A stretch of DNA of 64,000 nucleotides, from assembly GCF_041807905.1 (NCBI RefSeq), contig NZ_JBGVSA010000011.1:1-64000 (forward strand). The letters are read 5' to 3'. The first letter of the stretch is position 1, and every line of letters begins with the position of its first letter. The position numbers and the translations under genes were made by a program. Below are positions 33,452 to 43,088 of the stretch, one piece after another. Under the pieces are notes generated by a model that was not told the DNA's origin, made no database searches, and saw only the letters and a list, made by a program, of their open reading frames with translations. Source of the DNA: JBGVSA01 sp041807905. GTDB lineage: Bacteria > Pseudomonadota > Gammaproteobacteria > Burkholderiales > Rhodocyclaceae.

Positions 33452-34179
33452 ATTCATCAGCCCCAAAAATAGGCTTTGATCGGTTTATTCAGTTTGATTG
33501 GGCAGCTGCAGCACTGAATATTCGTGCGGGCGTGGCTGGGCTGGATGATCTGAATGCACTGTTTGATGCAGCCGAGCTTGGCGAGGAAGCCAGGAAGAAA
33601 ACACGCACAGTACTGAATCGGCTGTGGCTGGAGCCGCGCGCAGAGCTGGTTGACTACGCTGATCGTGGTGTGGCCATCTACAAGTCTCAACCAGACGTTT
33701 CGATTGCAGCGCTGTGCTGGGGCATGTCCGCGGCGACCTATCCGTTCTTTGGCAAAGTGGCCGAGCTGGTCGGACGCCTGTCAGCCATCCAGGGCGACTG
33801 CGCGTCCGCCGAAGTGCATCGCCGAATGAGCGAAGCGTACGGAGAACGCGAAGGCACTAGGCGCATGACCAACATGGTCATTCAAAGTCAGGCGAATTGG
33901 GGTGCGGTAGATCGGGTCGAAAAAGGCAAGCGCGTTATTCGGCTCGGAGCAACAGAGATCGACAACGACGAACTCACTGCCTGGTTGATCGAGGCCGCAG
34001 TGCGCTATGCCGGCAAGCCTGTTGCCATCCCTAGCCTACAGTCGCAGCCCGTGCTGTTTCCCTTCAGCCTGACCCGGCCACTGGCATATGTCGTTTCAAA
34101 CAGCGCGAATCTGGTCCTTCGATCGGAAGGGCCAAGCAACCTGTTTGTTACCTTGCAGAATGCCATTGAGCGAGGTTGA
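33448..34179 (+). CDS. brxA: BREX protein BrxA (DUF1819-like)
   Basis: A 243-residue protein whose ATG overlaps the pglZ stop. MNSSAPKIGFDRFIQFDWAA is the start; later AALCWGMSAATYPFFGKVAE, EREGTRRMTNMVIQSQANWG and the tail PFSLTRPLAYVVSNSANLVL agree with the last gene of type 3 operons. The BrxA family is an all-helical winged DNA-binding fold in structures from type 1 BREX. It is placed last, as expected in the order brxF-brxC-pglX-brxHII-pglZ-brxA. No terminator with a T-run is seen directly after the stop, and the next gene is on the opposite strand 17 bp away. Confidence 0.82.
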   Translation: MNSSAPKIGFDRFIQFDWAAAALNIRAGVAGLDDLNALFDAAELGEEARKKTRTVLNRLWLEPRAELVDYADRGVAIYKSQPDVSIAALCWGMSAATYPFFGKVAELVGRLSAIQGDCASAEVHRRMSEAYGEREGTRRMTNMVIQSQANWGAVDRVEKGKRVIRLGATEIDNDELTAWLIEAAVRYAGKPVAIPSLQSQPVLFPFSLTRPLAYVVSNSANLVLRSEGPSNLFVTLQNAIERG

Positions 34180-34195
34180 GATTCATCAACGCTGA

Positions 34196-34852
34196 TCAGA
34201 ATCGGCTTGTACCAAAGCCGTGCAATCCGTTTCCATACTCTTTTGTAGCTGCCTTGCACAGATAAGAGGCAACGTAGAAGAAGTCCGCGAAAGATTGTGG
34301 ATTCCGTGCGTTCAGCCGATGCGCCCCTCCTTCAGGGAAGTGCAGCAATCCCACAACCCCATCTTCCGGCAATCGCAGGGCACTCGCCCAAGCTTCATGC
34401 AGGAAATTGAATAGGTTTCTGTGGCCTAGCTCGAACAGTCCCAATGTATGGAAAGCGTCGTGGTTTAAGAAGAAGGCAAAATGAAAGTGGGGCTTGCCAT
34501 GAATGCCATGCTCTCTAGCCCATGCAAACCGGACATCCGTGTCATGCGCTCTCTCCAAGCGTCGCTGTGCTGACATTCGGTTGTGTTCGACTTTAGCTTT
34601 GAAGGAATCTACAAACCGTTGCAGGATAAAGTTGGAGGTGTCTTCATCGACGGTCATCCATTCAGGAAATCGCAGATCAACTCGAAAGGCGAGGGTTCTT
34701 GGATGGGCAGCTACCGCTCTTTGCATGGTCTGATGCAGGCGGCCCAAGTACTGTGCAATCAGAGGACCTTTCTGGACTTGTACCTGCATGCCCTTGTAAA
34801 GGGGCTCATACCAAAGGATGAGATTGGTGTTGTAGGGGTTACGAACGTACAT
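34196..34852 (-). CDS. YagK/YfjJ or inovirus Gp2-like protein (putative HUH endonuclease)
   Basis: A 218-residue protein; ATG at 34852 is preferred as GTGGAG lies 6 bases upstream. The family signs are a long N-terminal part, TVDEDTSNFILQRFVDSFKA, then ARTE-like VRFAWAREHGIHGKPHFHFAFFLNHDAF, and FADFFYVASYLCKAATKEYG. HFHF is an H-hydrophobic-H pair, and YVASYLCK gives YxxxYxxK, the pattern of rolling-circle Rep proteins. The gene family (YfjJ, inovirus Gp2) is thought to act in replication initiation of small phages and elements. It is convergent with the BREX operon and sits in the right arm of the island. Catalysis is inferred from motifs. Confidence 0.7.
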   Translation of the reverse strand: MYVRNPYNTNLILWYEPLYKGMQVQVQKGPLIAQYLGRLHQTMQRAVAAHPRTLAFRVDLRFPEWMTVDEDTSNFILQRFVDSFKAKVEHNRMSAQRRLERAHDTDVRFAWAREHGIHGKPHFHFAFFLNHDAFHTLGLFELGHRNLFNFLHEAWASALRLPEDGVVGLLHFPEGGAHRLNARNPQSFADFFYVASYLCKAATKEYGNGLHGFGTSRF

Positions 34853-34967
34853 GATTAGCTCCACGGTATTTGTTCATACCGTTAGCTATCTCAGTAAAAA
34901 TTTACGTAAGTTCGTTAGCTGAAAATGTAACTTCGTATATCGTTTCTGTAGTATTCATATTAAAAAT

Positions 34968-34981
34968 AAGAATATATTCTT
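34968..34981. promoter_or_regulatory. Perfect 14-bp palindrome in AT-rich intergenic DNA
   Basis: AAGAATATATTCTT reads the same on both strands. It lies in a 217 bp AT-rich gap, about 115 bp upstream of the YfjJ-like start and 88 bp past the DUF6387-like stop. It is a candidate operator; nothing else was recognised in the gap. Confidence 0.5.
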
Positions 34982-35069
34982 TATATTACTAATCCGACAT
35001 GCCGGCAGCCATAATGGCTGTGCCCATTAAACTAAAGAGGCGAGAAATTGCCTCAAATTCCAGGAGGCA

Positions 35070-35945
35070 CTACTCCTGCAATTTATTACTTGAACAGGTG
35101 TTCAGTTCTTTTTCCAAGGCGGAAGCAGTTGTCGCGGAAACGACTTTCAGAGCATTTGGCATGACGGTCCGGCGTAAGCGGTTTTCGTCATGCCAGCTCT
35201 TGTTTGGCCATTTGTCATTCGGGAATAGCGCGTCGTTGAGTTCCGATAATTTGAAATGCCCGTTGTGTATTTCTTGATAGAGCAGCAAGTCAAAGCATGG
35301 CAATACACGGTCATTGTGCCAATCTGAAAATGTAAACTCGTTTATGCCGCCAAGCGGCTTTTTTAAATTCATTTCCTCTCTTGTTGTCTTGAGCCAAGCA
35401 GAGAACTCTTTCTTGATAGCCTCGTCGTCGCCAGACATGTTGATCGTGATCGTGGCAGATCGAGTGGGGCCGTAAACGTCCTGCATCATTTTCCAAGTCG
35501 GCATTTTTTCTATCAGATTAACAAGTTCCCGCGAGCCTTCTATTTCATAGCGCGTGAAGTAATCCATCGCGTTCCACGAATTGAACTTATCTACCCATGA
35601 GCTGCTCGTGATTCGCTCGTCGTCAAGTGATTCGAACAAGTCTGCCACGGTGTAGTCGCGAACAAGGCGTTTTGTGCCAACAGAATGCACCGTGTACTTA
35701 CAAAAAGGCTTTTTAATCAAATTCTCCACATGGCCTTTGTAATTGACGTAAATGTTCTCGACATCCTCAATGTCAAATTCTCTTTTTGTTGATTTTTTCC
35801 AGTCAGCCGAGAGAAAAACCCGGTACTCGATCGCTCGATGCCATTCCAGGACACCCCACCGCTTACATGCGTCGTATTTTGAAATATCGAAAATGGGTGG
35901 AATTGACAAGAGGCGTTGCTCGTCAAGCCGGATTTTTGCGCGCAT
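35070..35945 (-). CDS. DUF6387-like hypothetical protein
   Basis: A 291-residue protein that starts 22 bases inside the end of the integrase gene, so it is translationally coupled to it. It begins MRAKIRLDEQRLLSIPPIFD and contains ISKYDACKRWGVLEWHRAIEYR, SADWKKSTKREFDIED, WNAMDYFTRYEIEGSRELVNL and DLLLYQEIHNGHFKLSELND. The family is commonly found right after tyrosine integrases on element ends, and I match it to DUF6387 by context and pattern. Codon use is AT-richer than the host. No signal peptide or membrane helix, no known catalytic motif. The acidic and aromatic content does not point to a function. Confidence 0.62.
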   Translation of the reverse strand: MRAKIRLDEQRLLSIPPIFDISKYDACKRWGVLEWHRAIEYRVFLSADWKKSTKREFDIEDVENIYVNYKGHVENLIKKPFCKYTVHSVGTKRLVRDYTVADLFESLDDERITSSSWVDKFNSWNAMDYFTRYEIEGSRELVNLIEKMPTWKMMQDVYGPTRSATITINMSGDDEAIKKEFSAWLKTTREEMNLKKPLGGINEFTFSDWHNDRVLPCFDLLLYQEIHNGHFKLSELNDALFPNDKWPNKSWHDENRLRRTVMPNALKVVSATTASALEKELNTCSSNKLQE

Positions 35946-37143
35946 CTGAGCCTTTCATTTTCAACAGATGGTCAGTCCACTTTTCCAAGGCGGCTCGCCG
36001 CTCGTCAAAATAGGTGTGTTGATCATAGATTCCTTCTACGCCCGGCATCTTGTGGTTAAGGCACATCTCAGAAATTTCTCTTGATACGCCAAGCCTGCGC
36101 ATGTGGCTTTTCATTGTGCTTCTAAGGTCATGCGGGGTGAATCGTCGGATCTTGGGTGAGTACTGAGCTATCCAGTAATAAATCGCTTCGCGAAGCGCGT
36201 CTTTATTGCGATGGGTATCGCCATCAAAACGTGCCATGCGGGAGCGCGAGTGCGCGGGAAAAACATAAGCCGACTCACCTCCAAGGCCGATCAAGGACTC
36301 AAGCCATTCTGAGACGGCGGGCACGAGTGGGATGTCGATGGCCGGGCCGGTTTTTGTGCTCGGTATATGCCATCGGCCTTCAGCCAAGTGCACATCTTCT
36401 CGCCTTGCTGTGTTGAGTTCTGAAACACGAACTCCAGTAGCCAGTAGGATCCACACCACAAGGCGGTTTTCGAGCTTCATTTGGGCGTTCATCAACACAT
36501 GCAGTTCGTCGTCGGAAAGCATCAAACGAGTTCGTACTTCCGGCCGTTTGCCAATGACGGACTCAAGTTGGATGCCTGCACAGGGAGTGGCAACGATCAG
36601 CCTCTTTCCCGCTGCGTGCTTAAATATTCCCCGCAGCGCGCACCACAACGTAAATCTCTCAACCCACCCGACTTTGACGCGTTCAATCTGCGAGACGATG
36701 TCAAGCGCAGTGACTGACTGGACGGACATGGCCCCCATGCCATGCTCTATGCGTTTCAGATTTCGGCCGTAACTGCGCTGTGTGCTGTCTGCAAGGGTGA
36801 CGAGTACGAGTTGTCGATAGTCGTTGATCAGTTCGCGGACAGTCCAATCTCGATGCGTCTTCGCGCGCCGAAGCTCATCTGCGGGGTTGACTCCATCCGT
36901 TAGCGCTAATCGATTTTTTATGGCCAGGGTGCGGGCTGCTGCAAGCGATAAGTCAGGGTAGCGCCCAAGCGTGATCTCCTGCCTGCGGCCGCCGTGCCTA
37001 AACCGGAGAATCCAAGTGGCAGTGCCATTGGGGGACAGCGTAAAGGTCAGTCCTCCGCCATCCGACTTGGCGATAGGGGTGCCAGCGCGCACCCACTTTC
37101 GAAGCTGTATATCCGTGAGTTGGTTCGCTTGCACTCTTGCCAT
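35923..37143 (-). CDS. Tyrosine recombinase (integrase) of the island
   Basis: A 406-residue integrase with GAGG 6 bases upstream of the ATG at 37143. N-terminal DUF4102-like arm: LTDIQLRKWVRAGTPIAKSDGGGLTFTLS. Middle SAM-like domain: WTVRELINDYRQLVLVTLAD. The catalytic domain has the first Arg in LLATGVRVSELNTA, HxxR in FTPHDLRSTMKSHM, His in CLNHKMPG, and the nucleophile Tyr in DQHTYFDERRAALEKW. This is the P4/CP4 integrase family, which favours 3' ends of tRNA or protein genes. It lies directly inside attR, and the repeated GCTACCCA pairs lie upstream of its start, so they may also act as its operator. The downstream gene overlaps it. Confidence 0.92.
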   Translation of the reverse strand: MARVQANQLTDIQLRKWVRAGTPIAKSDGGGLTFTLSPNGTATWILRFRHGGRRQEITLGRYPDLSLAAARTLAIKNRLALTDGVNPADELRRAKTHRDWTVRELINDYRQLVLVTLADSTQRSYGRNLKRIEHGMGAMSVQSVTALDIVSQIERVKVGWVERFTLWCALRGIFKHAAGKRLIVATPCAGIQLESVIGKRPEVRTRLMLSDDELHVLMNAQMKLENRLVVWILLATGVRVSELNTARREDVHLAEGRWHIPSTKTGPAIDIPLVPAVSEWLESLIGLGGESAYVFPAHSRSRMARFDGDTHRNKDALREAIYYWIAQYSPKIRRFTPHDLRSTMKSHMRRLGVSREISEMCLNHKMPGVEGIYDQHTYFDERRAALEKWTDHLLKMKGSDARKNPA

Positions 37144-37160
37144 GACTGCCTCGTACGCCG

Positions 37161-37190
37161 TGGGTAGCTACCCAACTAGCTACCCAATAT
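37161..37190 (+). promoter_or_regulatory. Right arm-type sites and palindrome upstream of the integrase gene
   Basis: GCTACCCA occurs at 37167 and 37179 with a 12-base period, matching the left pair. In addition, TGGGTAGCTACCCA at 37161-37174 is a perfect 14-bp palindrome that places an inverted copy next to the first site. This lies 18 bases upstream of the integrase ATG, so binding here would also affect its promoter. Confidence 0.6.
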
Positions 37191-37302
37191 GGGGGTGATG
37201 CAATTGTACGAGGATGACTGCAGATCAACTAGATGTTCAATAACATATTGACGTATAACACCAAATTTCTTTGGTGGTGGCCGTGCATGGGTGCAGATCA
37301 AC

Positions 37303-38757
<1,455 letters not shown>

Positions 38758-38893
38758 GGGTCACGGTCTTGCGGATTGGGGTTGCCCTCGATTCTACCGA
38801 TTGACGGTGACTGTGCGCCGGAAAAGCTGGCACCCCGATGGGCGAGGCGCGCTGCGCCAAGTATCATCGCCCGCTGGCAAGGAGGAGCAACGG

Positions 38894-40072
38894 GTGGATC
38901 GATTCGACGTGGCAGTGATTGGGGCGGGCGCGGCCGGCATGATGTGTGCGGCGGTGGCCGGGCAGCGCGGCCGCAGTGTCGTGCTTATCGACCACGCCGA
39001 AAAGCTCGCGGAAAAGATCCGCATTTCTGGCGGCGGCCGCTGCAATTTCACCAATATCGATGCGGGGCCCGCCAATTTTGTGTCCGAGAACCCGCATTTC
39101 TGCCGCTCCGCGCTTTCACGCTACACGCCGCAGGATTTCATCAAGCTCGTACAGTCCCACGGCATTGCGTGGCACGAGAAGCATAAGGGCCAACTGTTCT
39201 GTGACGACTCCAGCGGCCGCATCATCGACATGCTGGTCGACGAGTGCCGCGACGGCGGCGTCGCCTGGCGCCGTCCCTGCCGCGTGACGGACGTGCAACC
39301 CATCGCTGGCGGTTGGCGTCTGGACACCGACGGCGGGTCGATCGAGGTGGCTTCGGTGGTGGTGGCGACCGGCGGATTGTCGATTCCGAAGATCGGCGCG
39401 ACGGATTTCGGGCACCGCCTGGCGCGCAAGTTGGGCGTCGCGGTCATCGAGCCCCGCCCGGCGTTGGTGCCGCTGACGTTCGATCCCATGCAATGGGCAC
39501 CCTTCGCCGAGCTGGCGGGGTTGTCGCTGGAGGTGGATGTGCGATGTGGCGAGGGCGGGTTCCGCGAGGATCTGCTGTTCACGCATCGCGGCCTCTCCGG
39601 GCCGGCGATCCTGCAGATATCGTCGTTCTGGCGGCCGGGCGAGTCGCTGTGCATCGATCTCGTGCCGGGAGCCGATCTCGGCAATGCGCTGGTGGCGGCC
39701 AAACCGGGCAATCGTCAACATGTGCCGAGCGTGCTGGCGCAATGGATGCCGCGTCGGCTTGCGGACGCCTGGTGCGGTCGTCATGGTCTGGCGGGACGCC
39801 CCATCTCCGATACCGCCGATAAGGCGCTCCGCGCGCTGGCGGCCAATCTGCACGACTGGCAGCTTACGCCGTCGGGGTCGGAAGGCTACCGCAAGGCGGA
39901 AGTGACGCGAGGTGGGATCGATACCCGCGCGCTCGACCAGAAAACCATGATGGTGCGGGCCCATCCCGGTCTGTACTTCGTCGGCGAAGTGATGGACGTT
40001 ACCGGCTGGCTCGGCGGATACAACTTTCAATGGGCCTGGGCCAGCGGCTACGCCGCCGGGATGGCGGTGTAG
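38894..40072 (+). CDS. FAD-dependent oxidoreductase, HI0933/BaiN family
   Basis: A 392-residue flavoprotein. GTG at 38894 is chosen as AGGAGGAG lies just upstream; the open frame further upstream overlaps rng. FAD motif VDRFDVAVIGAGAAGMMCAA opens the protein, EKIRISGGGRCNFTNI follows (typical of the family), then VVVATGGLSIPKIGATDFG and the C-terminal FVGEVMDVTGWLGGYNFQWAWASG. The family (BaiN-like, aminoacetone oxidase-like) has uncertain substrates. It diverges from rng with a 136 bp gap containing both promoters. Ends 4 bp from the convergent pdxH stop. Confidence 0.88.
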   Translation: MDRFDVAVIGAGAAGMMCAAVAGQRGRSVVLIDHAEKLAEKIRISGGGRCNFTNIDAGPANFVSENPHFCRSALSRYTPQDFIKLVQSHGIAWHEKHKGQLFCDDSSGRIIDMLVDECRDGGVAWRRPCRVTDVQPIAGGWRLDTDGGSIEVASVVVATGGLSIPKIGATDFGHRLARKLGVAVIEPRPALVPLTFDPMQWAPFAELAGLSLEVDVRCGEGGFREDLLFTHRGLSGPAILQISSFWRPGESLCIDLVPGADLGNALVAAKPGNRQHVPSVLAQWMPRRLADAWCGRHGLAGRPISDTADKALRALAANLHDWQLTPSGSEGYRKAEVTRGGIDTRALDQKTMMVRAHPGLYFVGEVMDVTGWLGGYNFQWAWASGYAAGMAV

Positions 40073-40076
40073 CCGC

Positions 40077-40679
40077 TCAAGGGTAGAGCGTATCGCCCGT
40101 CCATTGGTCCGTGGCAGGGGCGCTGCGCACGTAGCGGACGCGGTCGTGCAGGCGGAAGGGCTTGGCCTGCCAGAACTCGATGGCCTTCGGCACGACGCGG
40201 AAGCCCGACCAGAACTCGGGCCGGGGCACGGTGCCAATGTTGAACTTGAGTGCGTATTCCGCCACGCGTTTTTCAAGGTCGAAGCGACCTTGCATCGGCT
40301 GCGATTGCTTTGAGGCCCAGGCGCCGATGCGTGAGTCGCGCGCGCGGCTGGCGAAGTAGGCGTCGGCCTCGGCGTCGGTCACCGGCTCGGCGATACCTTG
40401 CACGCGCACCTGCCGTTGCAGTGACTTCCAGTGAAAGCACAGAGCCACCTGCGGATTGGCGGCAATTTCGTGCGCTTTCTGGCTGCCCAGATTGGTGTAG
40501 AAGACGAAACCGCGCTCATCCACGTCCTTGAGCAGCACCATGCGCACCGACGGCATGCCGTCGGCGCCGACGGTGGCGATGGACATGGCGTCCGGATCGT
40601 TGGGTTCGCCGCCCTTGGCGTCTTCCAGCCAGGACTTGAAGCGGGTGACGAGTTCGGTTGTCGTGGCGCTGACTGACAT
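40077..40679 (-). CDS. pdxH: Pyridoxine/pyridoxamine 5'-phosphate oxidase
   Basis: A 200-residue protein that matches PdxH along its whole length. It oxidises pyridoxamine or pyridoxine 5'-phosphate to pyridoxal 5'-phosphate, using FMN and oxygen. Family blocks: AMSIATVGADGMPSVRMVLLK, FVFYTNLGSQKAHEI, VALCFHWKSLQRQVRVQG, and RDSRIGAWASKQS. The tail PRPEFWSGFRVVPKAIEFWQ followed by RLHDRVRY provides the FMN and phosphate-binding residues. Cytoplasmic. Convergent with the FAD gene. Confidence 0.95.
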   Translation of the reverse strand: MSVSATTTELVTRFKSWLEDAKGGEPNDPDAMSIATVGADGMPSVRMVLLKDVDERGFVFYTNLGSQKAHEIAANPQVALCFHWKSLQRQVRVQGIAEPVTDAEADAYFASRARDSRIGAWASKQSQPMQGRFDLEKRVAEYALKFNIGTVPRPEFWSGFRVVPKAIEFWQAKPFRLHDRVRYVRSAPATDQWTGDTLYP

Positions 40680-40742
40680 GATGCTCAGGGGGATTGGCGG
40701 AGCCCGTCATTATCGGACTTACTCCCCGCTTTTAACAGCGCA

Positions 40743-41849
40743 TCAACTGGTTGCCTGCAGACGTTCTATTTCGGTGGCCGCCAGGATGAATGCCGCCACG
40801 CCCTTGGGATCGTTGTCTACGCGTGGTTCGCTCACGTAGTAATCGAACGAACCATCGCGCTCTGGCGTCAGGCCGAGCCCGGCACTCTTGCAGGTGTTGT
40901 GCAGCGTCAGCCAGCCATTGGCATCGCTTTCCACGTCATGATCGAGCAGGCCGGCAAAGGCGCGTTCCGCGCGGGCGCGGACATCGCTATCCACCACGTA
41001 ACCGTGACGCACGCCACGAGCCATGGCGTAGATGAACATCGCTGAGCCCGAAGATTCCAGGTAGTTGCCAGGACGCCCGCCCTGGTCGAGCACCTGCCAC
41101 CACAGGCCACTGTCGGCGTCTTGCACGGCAAGCAAGGCGCGGACGAGGCGGCGCAACGTGTTGGTCAGCGCCGGCCGTTGTTCGTGCGTCGAGGGCAAGA
41201 GGTCGAGCGTGTCGACCAGCGCCATGGCGAACCAGCCTGTCGCGCGGCTCCAGAAAGAGGCCGAACAGCCGCTTTCGGGATCCGCCCAGGGTTGGCGGCG
41301 CGTTTCGTCCCAGCCATGGAAATACAGCCCGGTGACAGGGTCCTGATGTTTTGCCGCCATCTCGAGCAACTGGTTGCCGGCGTCGAACAACGCCGGCTTG
41401 TTGCGTTCGCTGCGGGCGCAATCGACGTAGAACGGCACGGCCATGTAGGCGCTGTCGAGAAACACCTGATCGGGAAATTCGCGCTTGTGCCAGAAGCTGC
41501 CGGACAAGGTGCGCGGTTGGCGCAGGTACTGCGTGCGCAAGACCGAGGCAGCCTTGAGGTAACGCGCATCGCGGGCATGCTGGAACAGCCGGTAGAGCAC
41601 GCGGCCGCACATCAGGTCGTTGAGGCTGTAGCGGCGCAGGTCGTAGCCGGCGATGTGGCCGTCCGGATCGACGACTGCGTTCATGTGGCCGCGCACGAAA
41701 TCCAGGTAGCGCGTCTCGCCCGTCATGCGCCATACGTGGAGCAGGGACTTGAACAGCACACCGTGCTCATGCGACCACTCCGCCGGCAGCTTGCGCCAGC
41801 GGTGGAGGGCCGTGTCGGCCATGCGGATGGACCAGGAAGGGTGTGTCAT
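40743..41849 (-). CDS. Glycoside hydrolase family 88/105-like (unsaturated glucuronyl hydrolase)
   Basis: A 368-residue (alpha/alpha)6-barrel protein; ATG at 41849 (MTHPSWSIRMADTALHRW) is favoured, an ATG at 41891 is possible. Key blocks are YSLNDLMCGRVLYRL, QVFLDSAYMAVPFYVDCAR with the likely catalytic Asp, YFHGWDETRRQPWADP, FWSRATGWFAMALVDTLDLLP and SAMFIYAMARGV. This matches YteR/YesR-type enzymes that hydrolyse unsaturated galacturonyl or glucuronyl ends left by pectin or glycosaminoglycan lyases. No signal peptide is seen, so it is cytoplasmic. No lyase or transporter genes for such sugars flank it here, which leaves its substrate open. Confidence 0.8.
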   Translation of the reverse strand: MTHPSWSIRMADTALHRWRKLPAEWSHEHGVLFKSLLHVWRMTGETRYLDFVRGHMNAVVDPDGHIAGYDLRRYSLNDLMCGRVLYRLFQHARDARYLKAASVLRTQYLRQPRTLSGSFWHKREFPDQVFLDSAYMAVPFYVDCARSERNKPALFDAGNQLLEMAAKHQDPVTGLYFHGWDETRRQPWADPESGCSASFWSRATGWFAMALVDTLDLLPSTHEQRPALTNTLRRLVRALLAVQDADSGLWWQVLDQGGRPGNYLESSGSAMFIYAMARGVRHGYVVDSDVRARAERAFAGLLDHDVESDANGWLTLHNTCKSAGLGLTPERDGSFDYYVSEPRVDNDPKGVAAFILAATEIERLQATS

Positions 41850-41990
41850 GGTGAAGCCGGGTGATTCTGTATTGCGACGACCAACGCCCATTAAGGACTT
41901 GCCGTGGCGCTATCGTGATGCGTCAGATCAATGGGGGCGGAGCCATGCCCTCCAGGACACTCAATATGATCGATTTGCACACAACTGCCA

Positions 41991-42821
41991 TTACCGCTGA
42001 CTGGCGCTGGCCGGCGGCGTCAGCAACAGCCGGCGCCGCTTGTCGAGCTTGAGCGGTGCCAGCGTCGGCAGGATGTACTGCGCGATCAGTCTTCGTTTCA
42101 GTCCGTTGCGGTCAGCGCGCGCCAGCGCATCTTCAATGATCGGTGCCAGCGCGGCGTTCGCAGGCGACAGGTAGAAACGCATATCCCTGTCATGCACCAG
42201 TACGAGGTTCGGTTCGATCACCAGGCCCGGCAGCGCACTGATTTCGTCGACAGCTTCATTCACACCGCGCACGACGTAATCGACATTGCGGTCGCCATTG
42301 CCAACCATGCGATACATCGCCTGCCAGTCGCCGGACTTGATGAGTACGGGCAACCGGTTGAACTGCCATAGTTCTGCGTCATACCAGCCTTCGCCCACGC
42401 CACCGATCTTGCCGGTGGCGCGCAGGTCGGCCAGTGTATTCACATCTGCATAAGCGGATTCCGTGCCTGCATGGATGACGAACACGCGCTGCGCGATGAT
42501 TCCCGAAGTCAGCGCATTGGCGATCGACGGGAAATCCCGATCGCGCGTCTCGGTCTGCACGCCCCACACGGCCGATATCTGCCCTGCGGCCAGCGCGTGC
42601 CAGATGCGCGGCTGCGGCATCGGGTCGATCAGCGTGATGCGCGGCACATAGCCTGCAGCCTTGAGCGATTCCTCGAGCAGCTTCACGTAATAGACGTGTC
42701 GCCCGGACGATAGCGTGGGCAAGCGCAGATCGATCACCTCGCCCGCGGCACGAGCCTGGGGGCCATACGCAAAGGGAGTGATCAGCAGCAGGCAGCAGAG
42801 GAATCGGCGGACAAACGCCAT
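41991..42821 (-). CDS. Periplasmic substrate-binding-like protein
   Basis: A 276-residue protein with a signal peptide, MAFVRRFLCCLLLITPFAYG, cut near ARAAG. ATG at 42821 is chosen because it opens the signal; the upstream frame (to 42908) lacks one. The mature protein resembles type 2 solute-binding proteins: IDLRLPTLSSGRHVYYVKLLEE, VWGVQTETRDRDFP, SGIIAQRVFVIHAG, LADLRATGKIGGVGEGWYDA, and MYRMVGNGDRNVDYVVRGVNEA. No ABC partner genes adjoin. Similar orphan proteins feed sensors or act alone. The ligand is unknown. Confidence 0.7.
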   Translation of the reverse strand: MAFVRRFLCCLLLITPFAYGPQARAAGEVIDLRLPTLSSGRHVYYVKLLEESLKAAGYVPRITLIDPMPQPRIWHALAAGQISAVWGVQTETRDRDFPSIANALTSGIIAQRVFVIHAGTESAYADVNTLADLRATGKIGGVGEGWYDAELWQFNRLPVLIKSGDWQAMYRMVGNGDRNVDYVVRGVNEAVDEISALPGLVIEPNLVLVHDRDMRFYLSPANAALAPIIEDALARADRNGLKRRLIAQYILPTLAPLKLDKRRRLLLTPPASASQR

Positions 42822-43088
42822 CGCATCGGACGGGTGGGTTCGGCGAAAGGTGTACTTTGCCTGCAAGCGCGCGTCGACGAAATGGGAAAAGATCGTACTT
42901 CGTGTCACGTTTCGTGTCGGCTTTATGATCCGACTATCCGAAAAATGTCTTTTGCGTCAGTCCCTTCACGCGAGTGTCATGCGGCTGACGAAGTCGTCGG
43001 ACGTGCGGATTTGTCGGACAAAACGCTTGGCCCCATGCGCTGTCATGTGTGGCGACGGCGCATGGGGTGGCAGGGCTGCTGGCGCGGA

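Noticed and set aside
37187..37302. A tRNA gene as the integration target
   Set aside because: No cloverleaf was found between the integrase gene and rng; the att repeats lie in rng codons instead.
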